The position numbers and the translations under genes are program-made. From assembly GCA_913776405.1 (NCBI GenBank), contig CAJYOV010000598.1, positions 1-17,336 of the forward strand: a DNA stretch of 17,336 nt. The letters are read 5' to 3'. The notes under the pieces are model-generated. The model was not told where the DNA came from, made no database searches, and saw only the letters and a program-made list of their open reading frames with translations. This DNA is from Pseudobdellovibrionaceae bacterium. GTDB taxonomy: Bacteria > Bdellovibrionota > Bdellovibrionia > Bdellovibrionales > JAMPXM01. Positions 6,261 to 13,787 of the stretch are shown here, one piece after another (the stretch's first letter is position 1; each line of letters opens with the position of its first letter).

Positions 6261-8729
6261 ATGCTTTCATCGCAAACTTCTCAAGTTCTTTACGCTCGAC
6301 TTGCGAGCGTCGTGACCGTCGCGTTCACTTTTGTTTTCATCTCCGTCGTGAGCCTCCAAGCGAATGCTGAAACTAGTACAAATATCCACGTGATCTTCGG
6401 AGCCGATGTTCCGTCGAAATTACAAACCCGAGTTCCTCAGCTTCTGAAAAGTGTTCGCGGCGCTCAGGTCAGCGTCGGCACTCCGGACCAACAAGTTCTA
6501 GCGCTGCCAGCGGGTTCAGTTGTTTTCGCGTTTGGTAATAACGGCATCACTCGGAAGTTCATCGCCGCAAAAGAAGCAATCGGTGCTGAGGCTTTTGTCG
6601 TTCGTACGCGCAACGAAAACGGTGTCGTGTTTGTTTTGGCTGACGGCAATCCTGCAGAAAATGAGCGGACGTCGATCGCGCAAAATCGCGGTTTGGAATT
6701 CGGTATCTACGAGGCTCTTCAGCGCGTGGGCTTCCGCTTTCCGAATCCGTTTAAGCCAGTCGTTCCTCAAAAACTGCGTCTTACGAACTTCAAAGATGTG
6801 ATCGAAAAGCCTCGCTGGGCAAAGCGTGGCCTTCACTTGCACACGATGCATCCGATCGAGCTCACTCACGTTTTAAACGGGTGGGGTGAAGGTGGGCCAA
6901 AAGACGCTGCCGGATTCGAAAAGCTCGTGGGTGAGTGGGAGCTTTTCTGCGAGTGGATGATCGCCAACCGGCAGAACCAAGTTCAATGGGTATTGCTGGC
7001 TGACAAGACGGCAACCGACTTCAGTGATTCCAGCGAGCGCATGCAGCGCCTGAAAAAGCTTGTGGGTATTTCACACGCCTGGGGTCTTCTTACGGGGATC
7101 GACGTCGGCGTTGTCTTTGAGCAGCAGAACATGTGGCGTCTCTTACGCACGCAAGGTTCGCCTGCTTCAGAAGCGGCCGAGATCAAAACGCGTTTGCGCT
7201 GGCTGATGCAAGCTGGCTGGGATTTTCTGACGTTCGAGATGGGCTCAACCGAGTTCACGGCGCCCGACGAAGACAAGATGCTCTCATGGATGAACATCGT
7301 CACCGCTGAGATTGAAGACAGTTACAACCGCCCGGCCGCCGTGAAAATTCACGTAAGCGGCGGTCAAACAGCGAAGCGATTCAAAGATCCACAGACGGGT
7401 AAGCCGTTGAACTTCAACTTCCTTCCGTACTACGCGGACAAGCGCCTCATCGTTCATCCGCACACGGTTCAAATTTATTCTTTAAAAGACCCAGCACCGA
7501 CTTACGGCAATCAGAACTTCAGCGAAATCGAACGCTTTGTCGGTATGACCCTGGGACAACGTCCGGTCATGTTTTACCCAGAGGCGGCTTACTGGGTGAG
7601 CTACGATGTTGATGTGCCGCTCTTTTTACCGGTTTATGCTGAACGCCGCGTGAGCGATTTGCGAATTCTTGCGAGGAAAGAAGACTCGCTTGGTCGCGGC
7701 CGAATGGACGGTCAGATTTTATTCTCTAGCGGTTTCGAGTGGGGCTACTGGCTTGCGAATGTCGTCGCGATGCGCGCAGCCTGGAACCCGCATCTTGAAG
7801 CGGCGAATGATCTCGACGCCTTCCGCGCAATCTTGAACGAAATCTACGACCCCGCACTGACGGGCGCGAACGAAGTTACGAACCTTCTCGTCCAAACAGC
7901 CAAAGAACAGCATGATCTTCTGATTCTCGGTAAAGTCGGCAACTACAAGCCTGCCAACATCGACCGCAAGTCAGGCATCGCATATCTCGCCGGCACAGAG
8001 ACGTGGGATGAGATCAACACGACGTTGAATGACGTCTTCGGTATGTCTCACGCAGCGACTCAGCCACATCGCTTAGGTTTCCGAGCACTTCGCCGGGGTC
8101 TCATCTTCGGGCAAAGCGTTTCCTACGCAAAGGAAGTGCGTCCACTACTTCAAGCGATGAGTTCACGCTTCATGGATCTCGGTAATCAAATGGTCCGTCT
8201 TGCGAACCGAAAAGATATCGAGCCGACCATCTGGGGTGACATCGTTGAATTCGCTCACGGCGGTCAGATCAATGCGATGAGATCTCTTCAAGTCTACGCG
8301 CTTTACGATTCGGTTGCGGCTCCAAGCATGGGTCAATCGCAGGAGTGGGCGAAATCGCGATTGGCTGAAGCTCGCAAAGCACTCGATTTCGCAATGAACA
8401 CGGTAGCTGCGCGCGAGAAATCATTTTCGGTAAATGCAAATCGCATCGCTGGATGGAATAAAAACCCGACGGCGTATCGCTACGGTTACTTGTGGACGGC
8501 AAGAACGCTTTTCTTCTGGTGGCGAGACGAAGGCATCGTGACGAAGAACCCACCAAACGAATGCTTCATGAACGTCATCAATCCAGGTGAGATTGCGTTC
8601 GCTAACGGTCAGAGCAACTTCTACTACGAAGCGATCTCGATGATCGCGAAACTCCCTTTCGTGGGCTCCTACAACGAGTGCATCGCGCCGAGTACGAAAG
8701 AACCCAATCCTAAAGCGATGGTTCGTTAA
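6261..8729 (+). CDS. Secreted glycoside-hydrolase-like protein (GH67-N/GH20b-type N-domain plus barrel-like region), substrate unknown
   Basis: Large exported protein of 822 aa. The frame is open from ATG 6117, but ATG 6261 is chosen: AGGAA at 6251-6255 is 5 nt upstream, and the result begins with a clear signal peptide (LASVVTVAFTFVFISVVSLQANA, predicted cleavage after residue 36). Residues about 42-163 form an alpha/beta domain ending in RGLEFGIYEALQRVGFRFPNP (143-163). That resembles the end of the non-catalytic GH20b/GH67-N domain ('rGl.yGvYe.Le..G.r...P'). Next comes PRWAKRGLHLHTMHP (184-198), typical of the first strand of the following barrel, and an acidic segment DFLTFEMGSTEF (321-332). 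The C-terminal third is helical and unassigned. Catalytic residues cannot be named. It is followed, on the opposite strand and 12 bp away, by the DUF1552 gene. Export is likely; hydrolase activity is inference. Confidence 0.72.
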   Translation: MLSSQTSQVLYARLASVVTVAFTFVFISVVSLQANAETSTNIHVIFGADVPSKLQTRVPQLLKSVRGAQVSVGTPDQQVLALPAGSVVFAFGNNGITRKFIAAKEAIGAEAFVVRTRNENGVVFVLADGNPAENERTSIAQNRGLEFGIYEALQRVGFRFPNPFKPVVPQKLRLTNFKDVIEKPRWAKRGLHLHTMHPIELTHVLNGWGEGGPKDAAGFEKLVGEWELFCEWMIANRQNQVQWVLLADKTATDFSDSSERMQRLKKLVGISHAWGLLTGIDVGVVFEQQNMWRLLRTQGSPASEAAEIKTRLRWLMQAGWDFLTFEMGSTEFTAPDEDKMLSWMNIVTAEIEDSYNRPAAVKIHVSGGQTAKRFKDPQTGKPLNFNFLPYYADKRLIVHPHTVQIYSLKDPAPTYGNQNFSEIERFVGMTLGQRPVMFYPEAAYWVSYDVDVPLFLPVYAERRVSDLRILARKEDSLGRGRMDGQILFSSGFEWGYWLANVVAMRAAWNPHLEAANDLDAFRAILNEIYDPALTGANEVTNLLVQTAKEQHDLLILGKVGNYKPANIDRKSGIAYLAGTETWDEINTTLNDVFGMSHAATQPHRLGFRALRRGLIFGQSVSYAKEVRPLLQAMSSRFMDLGNQMVRLANRKDIEPTIWGDIVEFAHGGQINAMRSLQVYALYDSVAAPSMGQSQEWAKSRLAEARKALDFAMNTVAAREKSFSVNANRIAGWNKNPTAYRYGYLWTARTLFFWWRDEGIVTKNPPNECFMNVINPGEIAFANGQSNFYYEAISMIAKLPFVGSYNECIAPSTKEPNPKAMVR

Positions 8730-8741
8730 GCGAACTCTCGA

Positions 8742-10322
8742 TCAGCCGGTGTAGAGATACGGCACCGGCGAACGTCTGCCTTGCGTGCTAAACCAGTAGT
8801 CTTCATCAGGAATAGCCTTCTGACCTGAGTTCGATCCAGCAGCCGCTACTAAGTTTTCGGGGCTCGCGGGGTAATAGCCGTAGCCCGCACCGCTAACTGT
8901 CTCGTAATCCGCATGCGTTAAGCCCATGCAGTTCATAAAGGTGACGAGTAAGTTGTTAAGCGGAATTCCTCTGAGTGTTGACACTCCGTTATGACCATCG
9001 AGCTCGCTTGCGCCACTCAGTTTTCGGTAATCGATGTAGTTGCCTTGGCGCAATTTTCCACCCGCACCGCCGGCGACGACGACTGGGAAATCTTCTCTTG
9101 AGTGTTGGCCCCACCACCAAACTGTTCCGAACTCTTGCGCCCAATAGATGGCTGAGTGATGTAAGAGGCTTTGGCCGTCTTTGTCCGTGATCCCGTCAAA
9201 GTAGTTGATCAGGTAGGCAACGCGCTTACTGAAGAGTTTGACGTTGTTATAAAACGCAAGCGTGTTCGCCCACTGCGAGTTGTTCGGATCATGTTGAAGT
9301 GTGTGATGTTGCCCATGCGCATCGGGAACGGTTGCGATGTTAAAATGAAGCGCGATACTTGCGACGCGCGTGAGGCCGCACATCATCGCCGCCGCAAGAA
9401 CTCGAGTCTGGTTCTCGAATTGAAGTTCGGTTGTTGAATCAGGTCCCATCGCTGGAAGTGTGCAGGCACCGCCACCTGAGTTGGTGAATCCATTTTTAAT
9501 ATCGGTCAGCAAATCCATATAATCTTGAAGGCGGTTCTGATCCTTTTTCGAGAGTCTTGGATTTGATTTCACTTTCGCGTAATCGGCATGAACTTGATCC
9601 ATCGCTAAACCCAGTTTGCCGTTTAGAGATGAATTCGGGTCACCGGTTTGCGCGCGGAAGAGATCGAACACGGGCGACGTACTTTGAATGAGCTGCACGC
9701 GTTCGAGACCTGAAGCCGTCTTCTTCCAAGAGAAGCTCGCCTTTTCGTAAACGTTGTAGAGGTCTCGGCCTGGTGGCCCGAGGTTCACAAGGCGTCTGTT
9801 GTTTGCGTGATTGGCGGCGTACACTTTCAACGAATCAGCCATGATGCAATCAAGAGAAGGCTGCCCGGTGGTAGGCGGTCCCGTCTGATCGTCATTCACC
9901 GGCCCTGCTGCGCACGTCGGTAAGGCAAAACCGTGTGCGAACCCGCGATCGTTAGCAGACTTTAGAACATCAAGTCCGCGCAAGATGCTGATCTTGTTTC
10001 GAAGAGCAGAGATTTCGGGCCCGAGTGTAAAGGCGAGATCGCCCGCGGGTAAGCCAGAGAGTGCTGCGCGACGGACATTCGGCGAAACTGTTTGAAGAAG
10101 ACCGGGGTTTGCTTTGAGTGCGGCAATGATCCCAGAGTTCGTGTCACCATAGATTGCTTGGGGTGTAACGCTATACGGATTGATGAACTGAATGTATCGA
10201 ACCGGTGGTGGCGCAGCCTGACCCTGAGCTACCGACGGCAGAAGAGATTCGAGAACCGGAATGGCGAGAACACTCCCTGCGCTCTGAAGAAACATTCGTC
10301 TAGAGAGTGGATTGTATTTCAT
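8742..10322 (-). CDS. Tat-exported DUF1552-family protein
   Basis: Member of the DUF1552 family (526 aa), common in Planctomycetes, myxobacteria and Bdellovibrionota and usually encoded beside DUF1592/DUF1588 proteins; its biochemical role is not established. A twin-arginine signal is obvious: LSRRMFLQSAG with R8-R9, a hydrophobic stretch, then VAQGQA before the mature part (about residue 36). Family features include the N-terminal RYIQFINPY segment, ISILRGLDVL (111-120), GFAHG, a His-rich VPDAHGQHHTLQHDP block (332-346), EFGTVWWWGQHSREDFPVVVAGGAGG (397-422) and PLNNLLVTFMNCMGL near the end. The His-rich block could bind metal (inference). Its ATG overlaps the TAA of the upstream cytochrome-like gene by one base, so the two are co-translated. 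Tat export suggests the protein folds, possibly with a cofactor, before leaving the cytoplasm. Confidence 0.88.
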   Translation of the reverse strand: MKYNPLSRRMFLQSAGSVLAIPVLESLLPSVAQGQAAPPPVRYIQFINPYSVTPQAIYGDTNSGIIAALKANPGLLQTVSPNVRRAALSGLPAGDLAFTLGPEISALRNKISILRGLDVLKSANDRGFAHGFALPTCAAGPVNDDQTGPPTTGQPSLDCIMADSLKVYAANHANNRRLVNLGPPGRDLYNVYEKASFSWKKTASGLERVQLIQSTSPVFDLFRAQTGDPNSSLNGKLGLAMDQVHADYAKVKSNPRLSKKDQNRLQDYMDLLTDIKNGFTNSGGGACTLPAMGPDSTTELQFENQTRVLAAAMMCGLTRVASIALHFNIATVPDAHGQHHTLQHDPNNSQWANTLAFYNNVKLFSKRVAYLINYFDGITDKDGQSLLHHSAIYWAQEFGTVWWWGQHSREDFPVVVAGGAGGKLRQGNYIDYRKLSGASELDGHNGVSTLRGIPLNNLLVTFMNCMGLTHADYETVSGAGYGYYPASPENLVAAAGSNSGQKAIPDEDYWFSTQGRRSPVPYLYTG

Positions 10323-12235
10323 TAAGGCGTCTCCGCAGTCGTGTCTTTTCGCCAGAAGATGTCTTCGTTTGCGATGCTGTCGACGATCACTGTTTGTAAG
10401 CTAAGTGCTGAGGCATCGTTTGAGGTTTCAGACATCAAGCAAGAGTCGTTGGTCGCCTGAACGGCTTTCGTTTTATAGAACTCAAAGACCTTCTTTGCGA
10501 AACAAGCTTGTGCTTTTTTGCTAAGCGCGAGCGCTTGAACGAGCTCGCTTGAATTGTTGAATTGTGTTGGCCCGCCAGCTTCGATCCTTGGATCTGTCAC
10601 TTTCGGATCAATTGGAAATTGGCGCACGATTGTGCCGTCTGCCGCAAAGATCGGCTCGGTCTGGCGGAGACCGCCGAAAGGGCTAAAGCCTTCAAAAGGA
10701 AAACCTAAATTGTTGATCTGGCTATGGCAGCCCATACAAGAGGGGCTTTGAGTGAGAAGCGTCGTCTTCTCGCGATTTGAGTAGGCGTTGAGATCGCCAA
10801 GCTCGGCCTCGCGAGCGGCCACGGCTTCGGCCGGAACGGCGCCGAGTTCATCGCAGAGATACATCATCCGAATGTGAGCGCCGCGAATGATCGGCGAGGT
10901 ACGCTCACCGGCGTTTGAGAGAAGTGCCGGTCGATGAAGAAGGCCGAGATGGTTCGGCGCTTCTGAGACGGGCGCTTGCGGGGTTACGATCGAGGTTCCT
11001 AAAATCGACGCCATGGCCGGCGTTCTCGGAAACGAAGCCTTCGATGTCATGAGATCTCTAAAATTACCTTCCTTCTCCCAGAAGACGTAATTTACGAAAT
11101 CGAATGTCTCTGCTTGCATGGCTTGGCCAAGGCCCGCTGGATCTATCGAAGCAGTGTTGAGAACTTTCGTACTGAGAACAGGCTCTGAGTGAAGCTTGGA
11201 GTAGTAGCGAAAGAAGTCTCCGACTTTTTCTTTCGACTTTTGCGACGTCAAGAGACGTTTGACGTGCGATCGAACACTCTCGAGATTCTGAAGATCGCCT
11301 CTTGAGGCGGCGTCCATTAAAAGAGAGTCGGGCATGGTGTTCGCTGTTTGGTAGGAGATGCGTGATGCGATTTCATAGTCCGTTAGGCGAAAGCGACCGT
11401 TTTTCACCGTCGTGCCCGCGGCTTCGACGTGAAAGACGAGGCTCGGACTTTGAAGGAGGCGAATGGCGAGAAGCTGAAGTCCTTCAGCTCCACCGCCCAT
11501 CGCTTGATAAAAAGCGACACTCTCATCGGCCTCTGCGGTCGAGATCGGTCGTCGATAAACTCTTGAACCAAATTTTTGCGCAACGGTGCGAACACATGTG
11601 TCGGTGAGAGTTGAAGCTGTACATGGATCGAGAACGCTCGAACGTGAGGTCGCACTTGCCGAAAGGAGCTCCGACGCTTTTAACGAGACATCGAAAAGAA
11701 CGGCAGCAAGGGAGCTACTAGGCGATTCGATAAAGTCGCCAGGCCCGCTTCGAATTTGATCAGACGGGAGGCCATTTAATTTTAGTTGGATTGTAGGGTC
11801 GGCGTAGAGAGTGTCGCCTAAGAGATCGTGAATTGTATTGAGCAGCTCGCTCTTCGTTAATCTCCGAATCCGATCCGAGCTAAGACCTCTCGTCAGAGGA
11901 TCCTTACATTGATAAATCGGAGTCTTACCGCCTTGAGGCTCTGAAAGAGCATACGTAATGAGAAGACGATCATCCTTCGAGAGTGAGCTTAAGAAAAGCA
12001 TCTGAGGCTGATTTGCGATCGCGTAACTGAGTTGATCTTCGCTTCGTTGCTTTTTCGTGCTCGATGAAAAGCTGTTATGGCAGCTTGCGCACTTTTCTGC
12101 GTAGAGGGACTGGCCTTTTTGAAAATTGAAGTCGACGACGCTCGACGAAAGACTAAGAGAATCATCCAGCATGAAGCCGGGAGAGCAGCTCTGAAAGAGC
12201 GCGGTAACGATGATTAGTTTGAAGAGCTGTTTCAT
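10322..12235 (-). CDS. DUF1587/1595/1592/1588/1585-type exported protein with two CxxCH heme motifs
   Basis: Exported cytochrome-like protein of 637 aa. The N-terminus KQLFKLIIVTALFQSC resembles a lipoprotein signal with C17 as the lipidated Cys; the -3 residue is Phe, so the lipobox is imperfect. A cytochrome c-like segment with CASCH (C49, C52, H53) comes first. RRLTKSELLNTIHDLLG (124-140) is DUF1587-like. SRVYRRPISTAEADESVAFY (224-243) is DUF1595-like. A DUF1592 region (about 283-400) is followed by DUF1588 (about 428-525), with HRPALLSNAGERTSPIIRGAHI and a second heme site CMGCH (C500, C503, H504) followed by INNLGFPFEGFSPFGGLR. The C-terminal approx. 100 residues are DUF1585-like. Such proteins pair with DUF1552, as here. 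Electron transfer at the cell surface or periplasm is inference; no substrate is known. The start ATG is preceded directly by GAAGG, closer than usual. Confidence 0.88.
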   Translation of the reverse strand: MKQLFKLIIVTALFQSCSPGFMLDDSLSLSSSVVDFNFQKGQSLYAEKCASCHNSFSSSTKKQRSEDQLSYAIANQPQMLFLSSLSKDDRLLITYALSEPQGGKTPIYQCKDPLTRGLSSDRIRRLTKSELLNTIHDLLGDTLYADPTIQLKLNGLPSDQIRSGPGDFIESPSSSLAAVLFDVSLKASELLSASATSRSSVLDPCTASTLTDTCVRTVAQKFGSRVYRRPISTAEADESVAFYQAMGGGAEGLQLLAIRLLQSPSLVFHVEAAGTTVKNGRFRLTDYEIASRISYQTANTMPDSLLMDAASRGDLQNLESVRSHVKRLLTSQKSKEKVGDFFRYYSKLHSEPVLSTKVLNTASIDPAGLGQAMQAETFDFVNYVFWEKEGNFRDLMTSKASFPRTPAMASILGTSIVTPQAPVSEAPNHLGLLHRPALLSNAGERTSPIIRGAHIRMMYLCDELGAVPAEAVAAREAELGDLNAYSNREKTTLLTQSPSCMGCHSQINNLGFPFEGFSPFGGLRQTEPIFAADGTIVRQFPIDPKVTDPRIEAGGPTQFNNSSELVQALALSKKAQACFAKKVFEFYKTKAVQATNDSCLMSETSNDASALSLQTVIVDSIANEDIFWRKDTTAETP

Positions 12236-12239
12236 CCTT

Positions 12240-12256
12240 CGGGCTCTATCGGCCCG
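12240..12256 (-). promoter_or_regulatory. Small hairpin in the leader of the cytochrome-like gene
   Basis: CGGGC (12240-12244) and GCCCG (12252-12256) form a 5-bp GC-rich stem with a 7-nt loop that ends five bases before the start codon. The GAAGG that could be the ribosome-binding site overlaps the base of the stem, so folding may limit initiation. A stem with the same arms sits in front of the secreted protein gene at 14538-14554. Confidence 0.3.
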
Positions 12257-12323
12257 TGAAATTAAGCACTTAACGATTATCCCACACGAGGTTATCGAAC
12301 GCTCTCGGAAGGATCTTACGTGA

Positions 12324-12806
12324 TTAGCGGATCATTTTGTTAAACGTCTTCGATGAAGCGTCGAAGTTGTAAACGTTCAAGCGGCCTACTAAGTTGTTGT
12401 CGAACGTTGGAACAAGAATCTCTGGCTGACCGTCGCCGTCGATGTCGTCGATTGCGAGGTTTGTCGCTTGGCCGTTGAAATCGAAGTAACCGTCGCGAGT
12501 GTCGGCAAGAGCAATGCGCTCAACGAGTTTCTGTTGTCCGTTACCGAGAGTCTCGAAGATTTCCAATGACATCGAATCACGCGTTTTGATTTTGGTGACT
12601 GTGAAGAGGCGTGAATCACCAGCGAGGTTGCCTTTCGCGGTCGAAACGACGGTGCGGTAGTCTTTTACGAAAGTTCCGCGAACGCTTGAGCGGACATCGG
12701 GGTGAACGGCTGCGATAACCATGACGGCTGCGAGAGCCATCAAGGCGATACGGCCAGTTGCGAGAGCGGCTTTGCTGAAGATGTTCTGTTGAAGAGTTCC
12801 TGCCAC
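12324..12806 (-). CDS. Small membrane-anchored protein with FG-GAP/EF-hand-like DxDGDG motif
   Basis: A 160-aa protein of unrecognised family. The start is taken as GTG 12806, because a near-perfect Shine-Dalgarno GGAGGT (12814-12819) lies 7 nt upstream. An in-frame ATG at 12881 has no such site and would add 25 residues. Residues about 16-36 (ATGRIALMALAAVMVIAAV) form one membrane helix or uncleaved signal. The remainder is beta-rich and probably extracytoplasmic. IDDIDGDGQPEILVPTFD holds a calcium-loop motif (D121, D123, D125, E129) like those of FG-GAP or VCBS repeats, followed by RLNVYNFD, which resembles the end of one blade. It lies upstream of the DUF1592/DUF1552 pair on the same strand with an 88-bp gap, so a shared transcript is possible but not shown. 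The function is unknown. Confidence 0.72.
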   Translation of the reverse strand: MAGTLQQNIFSKAALATGRIALMALAAVMVIAAVHPDVRSSVRGTFVKDYRTVVSTAKGNLAGDSRLFTVTKIKTRDSMSLEIFETLGNGQQKLVERIALADTRDGYFDFNGQATNLAIDDIDGDGQPEILVPTFDNNLVGRLNVYNFDASSKTFNKMIR

Positions 12807-12813
12807 CTGATCG

Positions 12814-12819
12814 ACCTCC
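12814..12819 (-). promoter_or_regulatory. Strong Shine-Dalgarno deciding a GTG start
   Basis: GGAGGT on the minus strand, 7 nt before GTG 12806. It is the best ribosome-binding match in the window and is the reason for moving the start of the FG-GAP-like protein from ATG 12881 to GTG 12806. Confidence 0.75.
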
Positions 12820-12905
12820 AAAGAGTCGTTAATACCCTTTTCTAATACAAACGAGATGCCAGCCGCTGTTTTAAAAATCATGTGAAATCAGATACTTAGA
12901 TGTCG

Positions 12906-12920
12906 TCTGGGGTGACCAGA
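12906..12920. repeat. Inverted repeat in the divergent intergenic region
   Basis: TCTGG-GGTGA-CCAGA is a 5-bp inverted repeat around a 5-nt centre, followed on the + strand by TTTT. A larger pairing, CGTCTG (12904-12909) with CAGACG (12935-12940) followed by five T, overlaps it. No + strand gene ends here, so a terminator role is unlikely unless a short + strand transcript exists. It lies between the divergent FG-GAP-like and nitroreductase genes and could be an operator or a leader hairpin. Confidence 0.35.
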
Positions 12921-13026
12921 TTTTAGTCGCCTGTCAGACGTTTTTGTTTCTTGATGAAACAAGCGAACCTAAGCCGCTGAATTCTCACAAGAAAGGCGCG
13001 ACTTAAAGGCCCCTCAGAGTTTAGTG

Positions 13027-13692
13027 ATGCGTCGACTTGATCGACACCCTTTGCGCCCGTATCGTTTTGCGATGGGATTGAAGACATTCACTGAAGAGTT
13101 CAAGCAAGAGTTCTACCAGCTTCTCGAAGCGAGACGCTCGATCCGTAAATTCAAATCAGATCCTGTGCCTCAAGACGTGCTTGATCGGGTGCTTGCAGCT
13201 GGAATGCAGGCGCCTTCGGGCAAGAACTTTCAAAATTGGCGCTTTTACGTTTTGCGCGGAAAAAAGCGCGACGAGTATCTCGGCTATTCGCAAAAATCTT
13301 GGACGAACATTCAGCCGATTTTGCAGAAGCAGTTGAAGCCATCTTTGTACGCGTTTACGGAGCGATTCTTTTACACGCTTGGCGACGCGCCGGTCGTCAT
13401 TCTCTGTTACTCGATGAACAACCCACAAGAACACCCGATGACGAGCGCAGGCTCCGTGTATATGGCTGTGGAGAATATGAATCTCGCGTGCTTCGCCGAA
13501 GGCCTCGGCTGTTGCACGATGGGCGCACCTCTTGAGATAGAAAAAGAAATCGATCAGTTTCTCGGTGTCGATCAACTTGATGACTACAAGGCCGGGCATC
13601 TGAAACTTCTCTGCGGTGTCGTGCTCGGTTATCCCGATCATGAACCGCCGAAGGCCCCTCGCCAGCTCGAGGGCCGCGTCACGTACCTTTGA
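13027..13692 (+). CDS. Nitroreductase-family flavoprotein (FMN-dependent oxidoreductase)
   Basis: Nitroreductase-fold protein of 221 aa, expected to bind FMN as a homodimer and use NAD(P)H; the natural substrate cannot be read from sequence. ARRSIRKFKSDPVP (about 35-48) carries the FMN-contacting RRS(I/V)R motif. AGMQAPSGKNFQNWRFYVLRG (58-78) is the second FMN contact region. GDAPVVILCY, then AVENMNLACFAEGLGCCTMGAP (with a CC pair in the family's 'aleNllLaA.a.GlGs.wig' segment) and LCGVVLGYP complete the fold. The start is uncertain: ATG 13027 (or GTG 13024) lacks a good ribosome-binding site, and ATG 13072 (MGLKTF) also keeps the whole domain. It stands alone on its strand, diverging from the FG-GAP-like gene and converging with the secreted protein gene. 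Confidence 0.9.
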   Translation: MRRLDRHPLRPYRFAMGLKTFTEEFKQEFYQLLEARRSIRKFKSDPVPQDVLDRVLAAGMQAPSGKNFQNWRFYVLRGKKRDEYLGYSQKSWTNIQPILQKQLKPSLYAFTERFFYTLGDAPVVILCYSMNNPQEHPMTSAGSVYMAVENMNLACFAEGLGCCTMGAPLEIEKEIDQFLGVDQLDDYKAGHLKLLCGVVLGYPDHEPPKAPRQLEGRVTYL

Positions 13693-13707
13693 ATCGTGAC
13701 AAAAAAC

Positions 13708-13744
13708 AAAGGGCCAGCCCCCAAGTTTTGAGAGCCGGCCCTTT
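13708..13744 (-). terminator. Rho-independent terminator for the secreted protein gene
   Basis: AAAGGGCC (13708-13715) pairs with GGCCCTTT (13737-13744), and a further two pairs form inside after one mismatch. Read on the minus strand the stem is followed by TGTTTTTTG, a good U-tract. It lies past the stop of the minus-strand gene (13788). On the + strand it directly follows the nitroreductase stop but lacks a proper U-tract, so it may work weakly in that direction. Confidence 0.75.
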
Positions 13745-13750
13745 CAGAGT

Positions 13751-13785
13751 GTTCGAGCTTGTCGGGATCAAGCCCGAACGATTTT
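13751..13785 (+). terminator. Second hairpin in the convergent gap, probable nitroreductase terminator
   Basis: GTTCGAGCTTG (13751-13761) and CAAGCCCGAAC (13769-13779) form an 11-bp stem with one G-T wobble and a 7-nt loop. On the + strand it is followed by GATTTTA, a modest U-tract. It lies 58 bp beyond the nitroreductase stop and just past the stop of the opposing gene, so it best serves the + transcript. Confidence 0.6.
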
Positions 13786-13787
13786 AG

